From Oscillospiraceae bacterium (lineage in GTDB: Bacteria > Bacillota > Clostridia > Oscillospirales > Oscillospiraceae), in NCBI GenBank assembly GCA_017400415.1, contig JAFPTE010000260.1, forward strand, positions 1 through 11,623: DNA of 11,623 bases. The letters run 5' to 3'. The notes below the pieces were generated by a model that did no database searches, was not told the DNA's origin, and saw only the letters and a program-made list of their open reading frames with translations. Below, one piece after another: positions 1 through 5,782 of this stretch. Made by a program: the position numbers and the translations under genes. How positions within the stretch are numbered: the first letter of the stretch is position 1; the number at the start of each line of letters is the position of its first letter.

Positions 1-168
1 CCCCGGGATGAGGAGCACTTCACCGTCTCCGTCAAGGTGGCCCTGAGCCCCCAGTTCCTGGGCTGGATAGCAGGCCTGGAGGGAGCCGTGACCGTCGCCG
101 CCCCGGAAAAGGCCCTGGAGAAAATGCGGGAGCTGGCAGAAAAAATGCAGGAGCAGTATTTAAAGTAA
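1..168 (+). CDS. WYL-domain transcriptional regulator, C-terminal fragment
   Basis: Only the last 55 codons are present; the gene begins upstream of the window. The frame is open from base 1 to a TAA at 166-168. The visible peptide has the pattern of the end of YafY/DeoR-like WYL regulators: a beta strand (HFTVSVKVALS), a 'PQFLGWIAGLEGAVTVAAPEKALEK' type segment in which a hydrophobic-Trp core is followed by a strand and a Pro, then a terminal amphipathic helix ending in Tyr-Leu-Lys. Members of the family usually combine an N-terminal winged helix with a WYL ligand-sensing domain and regulate nearby genes. The target cannot be told here because the DNA-binding half is missing. A rho-independent terminator follows six bases after the stop, so this gene ends its transcript. 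Family call is fairly good from the tail pattern; function is inference. Confidence 0.72.
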   Translation, partial: PRDEEHFTVSVKVALSPQFLGWIAGLEGAVTVAAPEKALEKMRELAEKMQEQYLK

Positions 169-173
169 AAAGC

Positions 174-203
174 AATCCGCGGGCCTTAGCCTGCGGATTT
201 TTT
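174..203 (+). terminator. Rho-independent terminator of the WYL gene, possibly bidirectional
   Basis: An 11-bp stem (174-184 with 189-199, one G-T wobble) encloses the loop CTTA and is followed by TTTT, giving a six-T run at 198-203. On the minus strand the same hairpin is followed after two bases by a T run (complement of 166-172), so it may also end the two-component/peptidase operon arriving from the right. Confidence 0.88.
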
Positions 204-282
204 GCGCCTGTAAAGAAGGAAGAAGGCAAAGCCCAAAAGGGCGCCAGGGGCAGGGCCAGGAGGGCTTCGCCTATGTATGAGC

Positions 283-1053
283 TCATGAGGCCGCCTCATA
301 GCTCCAGAGATTTCGTATCTCCCAGGAGATATCAGAGAATTTCCAGGCTTTGGAGCTGCTCTCCCGGTAGGGGTCCAGCACGTCAACGCTGCCGTCAGCA
401 TAGCCAGTCAGGACTATGTAGTGGCCGGAGGTGGTGAAGTGTCCCGGGCCCATGATGCAGATTATGGGTCTGCCGGACTCCAGCTCCCGGGCCACAAGTG
501 CCTCAGTAAGCGCCAGCTCCTTGGCCTTCAGCCCCAGCTTTTCGGCCCCCTCGGAAAAAAGCTTCCAGCTGGTGCCGTTGCCGGGCACGCAGTAGCCGTT
601 CTCGCTGGCAAATTTCGCCACATAGGCCGGGTGGTACTTTCCGTTGCCCGTAAGGCCGCACAGGACCATGGAAAGGGCCGTGGGGCCGCAGCCCGTGTAG
701 CCCATAAGGCCCGTGCCGTAGCGGTAATAGCCCCAGCGGGTGTCCCACTGGCAAAGCCGGGGCACGGTGCCCTTTGTGAGCTCGGAGGAGATGTTGAGCT
801 GGGGAAACGGCGCCGGGGAGGTATAGGCCGCCGCAAAGGCCGCCGCCTCCGGATTGGACCTGGCCATTGCGGCCAGGTCCTCCTGAATGCCGCTTTTGGG
901 CAGGGGGGAGAGACTGAAAAGACTGCCGATAACAGCCCTGGGGGAGGGCACCGCATCGCCCAGGGCCAGATATATGCCTGCGGCGCAGGCAAGGATCAGT
1001 ATGACTATAAGGGTTATAATGAGAGGCCGGGGAAGGGCCCTTTTCTCCTTCAT
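283..1053 (-). CDS. Membrane-anchored C39-like cysteine peptidase
   Basis: 256 residues. A positively charged start (MKEKR) is followed by one hydrophobic segment at about residues 9-31, which would act as a signal anchor and place the rest outside the membrane. The catalytic domain (about 95-250) fits the Peptidase_C39_2 papain-like family: Gln102 in 'LCQWDTRWG', the nucleophile Cys122 in 'YTGCGPTALSM', His211 in 'SGHYIVLTGY' and Asp227 in 'VDVLDPYR'. These supply the oxyanion Gln and the Cys/His/Asp triad. C39 family members cleave double-glycine leaders in peptide exporters or act as free extracytoplasmic proteases; this one has no ABC or transmembrane transport domain, so it is a stand-alone enzyme with unknown substrate. 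Its ATG overlaps the stop of the upstream histidine kinase (ATGA), so it is the last gene of the two-component operon and probably translationally coupled. No strong ribosome binding site precedes it, which fits coupling. Confidence 0.85.
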   Translation of the reverse strand: MKEKRALPRPLIITLIVILILACAAGIYLALGDAVPSPRAVIGSLFSLSPLPKSGIQEDLAAMARSNPEAAAFAAAYTSPAPFPQLNISSELTKGTVPRLCQWDTRWGYYRYGTGLMGYTGCGPTALSMVLCGLTGNGKYHPAYVAKFASENGYCVPGNGTSWKLFSEGAEKLGLKAKELALTEALVARELESGRPIICIMGPGHFTTSGHYIVLTGYADGSVDVLDPYRESSSKAWKFSDISWEIRNLWSYEAAS

Positions 1054-2657
1054 TCGCTCACCGCTTTCTTTAAGGTTATGTCAACTCGAAACAGGTCCCC
1101 GTCAATGGTCAGGTCCAGCCTGCCCCCCATGAGCTCCGTGAGGCTTTTGGCAATATTGAGCCCAAGACCGGAGCCGGAGCCGGAGCGGGAGGGGTCTCCA
1201 CGGACAAAACGCTCCGTCAGCTCCTCCGCAGGAACATTCAGCCCCAGCCTGGAGATGTTCTTGATGCAGAGCACGGCAAGGTCGGCGCCGTCGATTATGT
1301 CAACGTAAAGCCTGGTTCCCGGCAGGGCGTACTTCACGGCGTTGGACATAAGGTTGTCCACCACCCGCCAAAGGTACCGCCCGTCCGCCAGCACCACCAC
1401 GGGCACCGGGGGCGGCGCATATACCGGCACAAGGTTGCTCATGGCAAGCCGGTCCTGGTACTCGCCCAGGGTCTGATTCACAAGCTCCGCAAGGTTTACC
1501 GGGGCCAGGTCCATGTGAATGCTGCCGGTGGCGGCCTTGCTGGCCTCCACCAGGTCCTCCGTCAGCTTTTTGAGCTTGGCAGACTGGCGGGAGAGGACCT
1601 CCATGTACTCTTCCCGCTGCTCCTCGGTCTCCGCCCGGGAGAGCAGGTCCACGTAGTTCACGATGCTGGTAAGCGGCGTCTTTATATCGTGGGACACGTT
1701 GGTGATCAGCTCCGCCTTGAGACGCTCCGACCGGAGCTTCTCGTCAACTGCCGCCGTGAGGCCCTGGGAGATGGAGTTCAGATCCTCCCCGTGGCGCCGC
1801 AGTGAGGGTACCATGCCCCGGGTATCGACCCGGTAGCTCAGGTCTCCATCCCGCATTTTTGCGGCGGCGTCAATGAGCTTCTGCCACTGCACGGTCAGGG
1901 CGATGAACAGGGCGGCCAGCACGGCGGCCTCCAGGATGACAAAGACAAATCTGTAACTCATCATCAGCAGAAGCGTCAGAAGTGCCACCCCCAGGATTAT
2001 GAGCACCGAGCGCCAGACGGAGGGGAGGGCGATTATGAACTCCCAGAGCTTTTTCCCCAGCCATCCCAGAATTGAGGTGCTGCCCAGAGTGCCGCCCTTC
2101 AGACGCACGGCGAAGGTATAGCTGAGGGTCAGGAACACCAGGGCCAGGGACGCAATATCCGCAATCAGAAGGAGCATCATAAGGAAAACCGAGGAGGCGG
2201 TGTAGAAGCCGTACAGGGAGAAGACGGAGGATAAATGGTCCTCGAGTCTCAATAAAATGTAAATGAGCCCAGCTGCGGCGGCGGCGCCCATAGCCAGCAT
2301 GACCTCCAGAGGCACCCGCTCCAGAGGCCCGGGGAAGACCTCCCGGCTGTGGGGCTCCCGGCCAGCCGTGGCAAGGAGGTAGACATAATCAATTATCAGC
2401 AGCAGGGCGCTGACCACCGCCAGAATCAGCACGCCCATCCGGTGCTCCGCCAGAAGGAGGCCGGCACCGGCGTACTGGCTGTCCATGGAATAGCCCTTGG
2501 CCTCCAGGATTTCCCGGGGGCTCAGGTCGCCCATATCGTAAAAGCCCAGCTGCAGGGCGAGAGCCGCCGAGGCCAGGGACACCGCCAGCACCACCGCCAG
2601 AATGACGTAAATCAAAACCCCTGTGGTCTTGGCGGAAAAGGTACGTCCAAGGCTCAT
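1050..2657 (-). CDS. Polytopic sensor histidine kinase, VanS/OmpR-partner type
   Basis: 535 residues, an inner-membrane sensor kinase that should phosphorylate the response regulator encoded just upstream. The N-terminal half is mostly membrane: hydrophobic segments at about 13-37, 74-96, 117-136, 152-180, 205-232 and 236-256, with a short external loop (about 38-72) after the first. A HAMP-like linker at about 257-305 leads to the dimerisation helix with H-box 'NVSHDIKTPLTSI' (His323). The ATPase domain shows the N-box 'DNLMSNAVKYA' (Asn435, Asn439), an F-box 'TERFVRGDPSR' (about 481-491) and the G2 loop 'GSGSGLGLNIAK'. The G1 box is the divergent 'IKNIS' form usual in this clostridial subgroup rather than DxGxG. 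The start is supported by GGGAGG at 2664-2669, six bases before ATG, and overlaps the regulator's stop (ATGA). The stop likewise overlaps the peptidase start. The long multi-TM sensor suggests sensing within or near the membrane; the ligand is unknown. Confidence 0.92.
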   Translation of the reverse strand: MSLGRTFSAKTTGVLIYVILAVVLAVSLASAALALQLGFYDMGDLSPREILEAKGYSMDSQYAGAGLLLAEHRMGVLILAVVSALLLIIDYVYLLATAGREPHSREVFPGPLERVPLEVMLAMGAAAAAGLIYILLRLEDHLSSVFSLYGFYTASSVFLMMLLLIADIASLALVFLTLSYTFAVRLKGGTLGSTSILGWLGKKLWEFIIALPSVWRSVLIILGVALLTLLLMMSYRFVFVILEAAVLAALFIALTVQWQKLIDAAAKMRDGDLSYRVDTRGMVPSLRRHGEDLNSISQGLTAAVDEKLRSERLKAELITNVSHDIKTPLTSIVNYVDLLSRAETEEQREEYMEVLSRQSAKLKKLTEDLVEASKAATGSIHMDLAPVNLAELVNQTLGEYQDRLAMSNLVPVYAPPPVPVVVLADGRYLWRVVDNLMSNAVKYALPGTRLYVDIIDGADLAVLCIKNISRLGLNVPAEELTERFVRGDPSRSGSGSGLGLNIAKSLTELMGGRLDLTIDGDLFRVDITLKKAVSE

Positions 2658-3346
2658 ACTGCGCCTCCCACAAACTTGTAGCCCTGGCCCCAGACCACCT
2701 TTATATACCGGGGCTCGGAGGGATTGATCTCCAGCTTTTCCCGCAGATGGCGGATATGTACGGCCACGGCCCCCTCGGAGCCTATGGGACTGCCGCCGGA
2801 AACCCGCTCGTAGATGGTGCCGGAGGAGAAGACCCGGCCCGGTTCGCTCATGAGAAGCTTTAAAATGGCGTACTCCGTAGGCGTCAGGCTCACGGGCTCC
2901 CCGTCCACGGTGACGGACTTGGCGGCGTCGTCCAGGCTCACCCCGCCGTTTTCCAGCCGGTCCGGGCTTTTCTGCATGCCGCCCAGAAGAGTGTAGCGCC
3001 GCAGCTGGCTCTTCACCCGGGCGCAGAGCTCCACCGGGTTGAAGGGCTTGGTCACGTAGTCGTCGGCCCCTACGGTGAGGCCCACCACCTTGTCCGTGTC
3101 CTCGCTCTTGGCGGTCAGCAGAATGATGGGTATGTTTTTCTCCGCCCGTATGGCCGCCGTGGCGGAAAGACCGTCCAGTCTGGGCATCATGATGTCCAGA
3201 AGCACCAGCTGCACGTCCTCGTTCCGGACCGTATCCACCGCCTCCGCCCCGTCATGGGCAATAAGAATATCGTAGCCCTCGGCGGAAAGGTATATTTTCA
3301 GCGCAGAGACAATGTCTCTGTCGTCGTCGCAGATCAGAATCTTCAT
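2654..3346 (-). CDS. OmpR/PhoB-family response regulator
   Basis: 230 residues from ATG at 3344-3346. A longer frame reaches 3391, but this ATG is chosen because GGAGGT sits seven bases upstream and the protein then starts with the canonical strand 'MKILICDDD'. Receiver domain (1-115): acidic pocket Asp7-Asp9, phosphoacceptor Asp51 in 'LVLLDIMMPRLDG', Thr78 in 'ILLTAK', Lys100 in 'DDYVTKPF'. DNA-binding winged helix (about 135-230): 'LTPTEYAILKLLMSEPGRVFS', a recognition-helix stretch containing 'GAVAVHIRHLREKLE' and the terminal hairpin 'KVVWGQGYKFVG'. All key residues are present, so it should be phosphorylated by the downstream kinase and bind direct repeats. Such repeats lie just upstream of its own promoter, suggesting autoregulation of the whole operon with the peptidase as output. 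Confidence 0.95.
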   Translation of the reverse strand: MKILICDDDRDIVSALKIYLSAEGYDILIAHDGAEAVDTVRNEDVQLVLLDIMMPRLDGLSATAAIRAEKNIPIILLTAKSEDTDKVVGLTVGADDYVTKPFNPVELCARVKSQLRRYTLLGGMQKSPDRLENGGVSLDDAAKSVTVDGEPVSLTPTEYAILKLLMSEPGRVFSSGTIYERVSGGSPIGSEGAVAVHIRHLREKLEINPSEPRYIKVVWGQGYKFVGGAV

Positions 3347-3374
3347 AGGGGCACCTCCCATCGGTGTTGACATA

Positions 3375-3403
3375 AGTATAGCAAAGTCCACCTTAATAAT
3401 AAA
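3375..3403 (-). promoter_or_regulatory. Candidate promoter of the response regulator-kinase-peptidase operon
   Basis: Reading the minus strand, TATACT (complement of 3375-3380) is a five-of-six match to the sigma-A -10. Seventeen bases upstream lies TTTATT (complement of 3398-3403), a poor -35. A good -10 with a poor -35 is typical of a promoter needing an activator. It would give a leader of roughly 20 bases before the ATG at 3346. Confidence 0.6.
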
Positions 3404-3430
3404 GAGGGAAAATGCTTAAGATTTTCTTAA
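3392..3430. promoter_or_regulatory. Phased CTTAA boxes, candidate response-regulator binding sites
   Basis: The pentamer CTTAA occurs at 3392-3396, 3415-3419 and 3426-3430. The last two are 11 bases apart and the first is 23 bases away, so all lie roughly on one face of the helix. OmpR/PhoB-type regulators bind direct repeats with an 11-base period. The 3415-3430 pair sits just upstream of the weak -35 of the regulator's own promoter, the expected position for activation. Binding by this regulator is inferred. Confidence 0.5.
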
Positions 3431-3448
3431 TTTGCCCTGCATAGACTT

Positions 3449-4636
3449 ATGGGGGGTGATATTGCGGAAAAGCTGGCGGAATATCTCTGGGCCTTTCCCA
3501 TGCCTGTGCTCCTGGCCGCAGCGGGGCTGTGGTGCGCCCTGCAGTTTCGGCTGGAGCCCTACCGTCATCCGGTTCGTACCCTCCGTGAAACCTTCGGCTC
3601 CTCCTTCGGCGCCGTGTGCACGGCCCTTTCCGGCACCGTGGGCACCGGGAACATTGTGGGCGTGGCCCTGGCCATAGAGCTGGGAGGCCCCGGGGCCCTC
3701 TTCTGGATGTGGGTATCCGCCCTTCTGGGCATGGGGGCCAGGTACGGGGAGGTGTGGCTCTCGGTGCGCTCCGCAGGGGACGGAACGGGAGGGCCGATGC
3801 ACTATATGAAACGGGGCCTGGGCAGGCCCGGCATGGGTGCGCTCTTTGCCTGCACCGGCGCTCTTGCGGCCTTCGGAATCGGCAATGGGGTTCAGATCGG
3901 CAGCATGGCCTCCGTCCTGGAGACTCTGCCTCCCTGGGTGCCGGGGATTGCCGCAGCTGGGGCGCTTCTGCTTCTGGGCTCCCGGCGGGGAAGGGCCCTG
4001 GAGTGGCTCATGCCTATAATGGCGGGGGGCTACATAATCTGCTGCGTTCTGGTGATAGGTGCGAATCTGCAGGAGATTCCCAGAGTGTTGGGCGACATAA
4101 TGCAGGGAGCCCTGAGCCCTGCCGCCCTGGGCTGGGGCTTTCGTCGGGGCATTATCTCCAGCGAGGCGGGCCTGGGCTCGGCGCCCATTGCCCACGCTGT
4201 GAGCGGCACCGGTGACCCGGACCGGGAGGCTCTGGCGGGGGTAGGGGAGGTGGCGGTGGATACGCTTCTCATCTCCACGCTGACAGGGCTGATGCTGCTC
4301 ACCTCCGGAGCGCCTGCAGGGGGGCCGGCTTGGGCGGCCCGGGCTGCCGGGACCGTTCTGGGAGAGCTGGGCGGGCCCTTTATAGCCCTGTGCCTGTGCC
4401 TTTTTGCCTTTACCAGCGTTCTGAGCTGGGCTCTTTACGGGGAGGAGTGCGCCGCCTTCCTGCTGGGTGCCCGGGCAAGGGCGGTTTATCGGGTCATATT
4501 CGCCGCCTTTGCGGTTTTCGGCGGCCTTTTCCCCCTGGACGGGGCCCTGGCTGTCTCCGATATTCTGAACGCTTCCATGGCCCTTGTTAATACTGCAAGC
4601 CTTTTTATGTACAGAAAAGCTCCGCCGACCGGATAG
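3449..4636 (+). CDS. AGCS-family sodium:alanine/glycine symporter, short form
   Basis: 395 residues, a multi-TM cytoplasmic-membrane transporter expected to import alanine, glycine or a related small amino acid with Na+. Family signatures appear in order: 'GTVGTGNIVGVA' (about 62-73), 'GGPGALFWMWVSALLGMG..YGE' (about 79-101), 'GPMHYMKRGLG', 'FGIGNGVQ', 'RRGIISSEAGLGSAPIAHA' and 'FAFTSVLSWALYGEE'. These include the Gly-Asn and Gly-Leu-Gly-Ser segments that line the substrate and Na+ site. It is shorter than the usual 440-500 residues, mainly at the N-terminus and at the end, where it stops soon after the last helix begins. ATG 3449 is the only ATG before the conserved region, but no convincing ribosome binding site precedes it and an in-frame stop lies at 3428. 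The stop codon falls in the loop of the terminator hairpin. It diverges from the two-component operon. Family sure; substrate and exact start less so. Confidence 0.9.
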   Translation: MGGDIAEKLAEYLWAFPMPVLLAAAGLWCALQFRLEPYRHPVRTLRETFGSSFGAVCTALSGTVGTGNIVGVALAIELGGPGALFWMWVSALLGMGARYGEVWLSVRSAGDGTGGPMHYMKRGLGRPGMGALFACTGALAAFGIGNGVQIGSMASVLETLPPWVPGIAAAGALLLLGSRRGRALEWLMPIMAGGYIICCVLVIGANLQEIPRVLGDIMQGALSPAALGWGFRRGIISSEAGLGSAPIAHAVSGTGDPDREALAGVGEVAVDTLLISTLTGLMLLTSGAPAGGPAWAARAAGTVLGELGGPFIALCLCLFAFTSVLSWALYGEECAAFLLGARARAVYRVIFAAFAVFGGLFPLDGALAVSDILNASMALVNTASLFMYRKAPPTG

Positions 4637-4653
4637 GTCAGCGGAGCTTTTTT
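4615..4653. terminator. Bidirectional rho-independent terminator between convergent genes
   Basis: A long stem (4615-4630 with 4637-4652, one C/A mismatch) has the loop GGATA and ends in six Ts on the plus strand (4648-4653) and four Ts on the minus strand (complement of 4615-4618). It terminates the symporter gene from the left and the DUF4298 gene from the right. The symporter's TAG stop (4634-4636) lies in the loop and the last DUF4298 stop (complement of 4653-4655) abuts the T run. Confidence 0.9.
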
Positions 4654-4958
4654 CAGCCGTTTTTCAGTACCTTTGCAGCCAGAGCCAGCATCTGTGCAAG
4701 CAGCTCCCGGCGCTCCGTCAGGGCGTCATAGGCCCCGTCCTCGGAGAGGACGCCCCGCTTCAGCTCCTTCGGGAGCTTTCCGGCCTCGTCATCCTCATAG
4801 TCCTTCAGCCACTGGGGACCGGAGTAATAGGCGTCCAGCTTTCTTGCGTCCTCCATGGTGGCGGCGTACTGTTCCAGGGCCACGTCCAGAAGGGCATTGG
4901 CGGCCAGAATACGGTCCAGCCGCTCCTCGTTTTTGGTGATTCTCTCAATATTGGTCAT
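4653..4958 (-). CDS. DUF4298 family protein
   Basis: 101 residues, soluble, no signal peptide or membrane segment. The N-terminal half is a long amphipathic, probably coiled helix ('ERITKNEERLDRI', then 'ALEQYAATMEDARKLDAYY'). The centre and C-terminus match the DUF4298 pattern: 'YYSGPQWLKDYEDDEAGKLP', then 'ELKRGVLSEDGAYDALTER', ending in another helix. The family is small and common in Firmicutes and has no known function. ATG 4958 is preceded by AGGAGG seven bases upstream. A good sigma-A-like promoter sits directly before it, so it can be expressed independently of the TetR gene 55 bases upstream on the same strand. Family assignment is by recalled signature; the role is unknown. Confidence 0.85.
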   Translation of the reverse strand: MTNIERITKNEERLDRILAANALLDVALEQYAATMEDARKLDAYYSGPQWLKDYEDDEAGKLPKELKRGVLSEDGAYDALTERRELLAQMLALAAKVLKNG

Positions 4959-4979
4959 GTCGGCACCTCCTTTCCTCCC

Positions 4980-5008
4980 AGTATATATTGCCGGAGGGGA
5001 AATTGCAA
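4980..5008 (-). promoter_or_regulatory. Promoter of the DUF4298 gene
   Basis: Minus strand: TTGCAA (complement of 5003-5008), a 17-base spacer, then TATACT (complement of 4980-4985). This is a close sigma-A match, 21 bases upstream of the ATG, between the TetR stop and the DUF4298 ribosome binding site. Confidence 0.7.
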
Positions 5009-5012
5009 GAGG

Positions 5013-5594
5013 TTATGTATTGCCCTGCAGGGCCGCATAGTCTGCCCCGGCACGGCTTATAAGCTCCTCAACCTGGCCCTGGCCCAGCTGGCACATGCGG
5101 TGGAAGGAGGCGTCAAAATCCCCGCTCATGCCGTTTTCCAGCCAGTTGACGATGTAGCCGAACATGAGGCATTTATAGTGGGTAATGATTATTGCCCGGT
5201 CCTCCGGGCTCACGGCATATCCGGAAAGGGCCGTGTCATAGTAGGTCCGCACAGCGTTTTCGCAGGCCTTCAGCAGGTAGCGCTCATAAATCTCACGGCT
5301 GGTGGAGTTGAACATGTGCAGCACCGCCCGGCGATTCTTTCTTGCAAAGGCCACGGTGGCGTCAATGCACTGCTCCAGGGAGTCGATGGTGGGGAAGTCG
5401 GAGATTATCTTCTCGCAGGAGTCCTGAATGAGCTCCTCCAGCAGAGAGGGGATATCCTGAAAATGGTAATAGAAGGAGTTGCGGTTTATGCCGCACTCCT
5501 CAACAATAGCCCGCACGGTGATCTTTGAAAGGGGCATCTGGTCCAAAAGCCGCAGAAAGGTTCCCTTAATGAGCTCCTTTGTCTTTGCCGCCAA
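5013..5594 (-). CDS. TetR/AcrR-family transcriptional regulator
   Basis: 193 residues if it starts at TTG (complement of 5592-5594). That start is preferred because AGGAGG (complement of 5602-5607) lies seven bases upstream; the nearby ATG at 5600 is only one base from the Shine-Dalgarno. Longer in-frame starts reach 5768 but run across the divergent promoter region and lack a fitting ribosome binding site. The N-terminal helix-turn-helix is clear: 'KITVRAIVEECGINRNSFYYHF' spans residues 24-45 with the TetR signature Tyr-Tyr-His-Phe. The C-terminal ligand domain (about 50-190) is all helical and ends in a 'MFGYIVNWLENGMSGDF' helix, typical of dimerising TetR proteins. It diverges from the acyltransferase/lipid kinase pair, with a perfect inverted repeat in between, so it may repress that pair and itself, with a lipid-related ligand. 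Target and ligand are inference. Confidence 0.92.
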   Translation of the reverse strand: MAAKTKELIKGTFLRLLDQMPLSKITVRAIVEECGINRNSFYYHFQDIPSLLEELIQDSCEKIISDFPTIDSLEQCIDATVAFARKNRRAVLHMFNSTSREIYERYLLKACENAVRTYYDTALSGYAVSPEDRAIIITHYKCLMFGYIVNWLENGMSGDFDASFHRMCQLGQGQVEELISRAGADYAALQGNT

Positions 5595-5687
5595 TTTCAT
5601 CCCTCCTTTTAAGTTATCCTCTATCTTAACATACTTTCCCAAATAATGCACCGGGTTATTTTGCGCTGTTAGACAAATTCGCCAAAT

Positions 5688-5704
5688 TGCCCAAAAACTG
5701 GGCA
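5688..5704. promoter_or_regulatory. Inverted repeat, candidate TetR operator
   Basis: TGCCCA-AAAAC-TGGGCA is a perfect 6-base inverted repeat with a 5-base centre. It lies in the 188-base divergent region between the TetR start (5594) and the acyltransferase start (5783), just downstream of a 9-base imperfect direct repeat (CAAATTCGC, CAAATTGCC at 5674-5691). Its size and place suit a TetR dimer. It is about 40 bases upstream of the acyltransferase -10, so it could act on either gene. Confidence 0.4.
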
Positions 5705-5745
5705 GCAGCCGGGGGGTGACTGTTTTTTGCGGGAGAGAATTGTAA

Positions 5746-5751
5746 TATAAT
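5746..5751 (+). promoter_or_regulatory. -10 box of the acyltransferase/lipid kinase promoter
   Basis: A perfect TATAAT lies 31 bases upstream of the ATG at 5783. The -35 position holds only a T run (5723-5728), so promoter strength may depend on other factors. No better candidate lies between it and the gene. Confidence 0.55.
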
Positions 5752-5782
5752 CCGACAAAAATCGACAATGGGGGGCGAAGGG

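Noticed and set aside
32..286. 84-codon minus-strand frame starting at the peptidase stop
   Set aside because: It crosses the terminator and is antisense to the WYL coding frame, with Pro/Ala/Gly-rich low-complexity sequence.
421..1308. Long open frame on the plus strand opposite the peptidase and kinase end
   Set aside because: It lies antisense to two clear genes with intact family motifs, has low-complexity Gly/Ala/Arg composition and no domain pattern; it is a shadow of GC-rich coding sequence.
3367..3400. TTGACA followed by AT-rich TTAATAAT as a plus-strand promoter for the symporter
   Set aside because: The spacing to any -10-like hexamer is 20-21 bases, too long for sigma-A; the same bases are better explained by the minus-strand promoter and regulator boxes.
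5601..5768. Extended N-terminus of the TetR protein to an ATG at 5768
   Set aside because: The extra 58 residues lack family similarity, overlap the acyltransferase -10 and operator region, and have no ribosome binding site, whereas AGGAGG fits the TTG at 5594.
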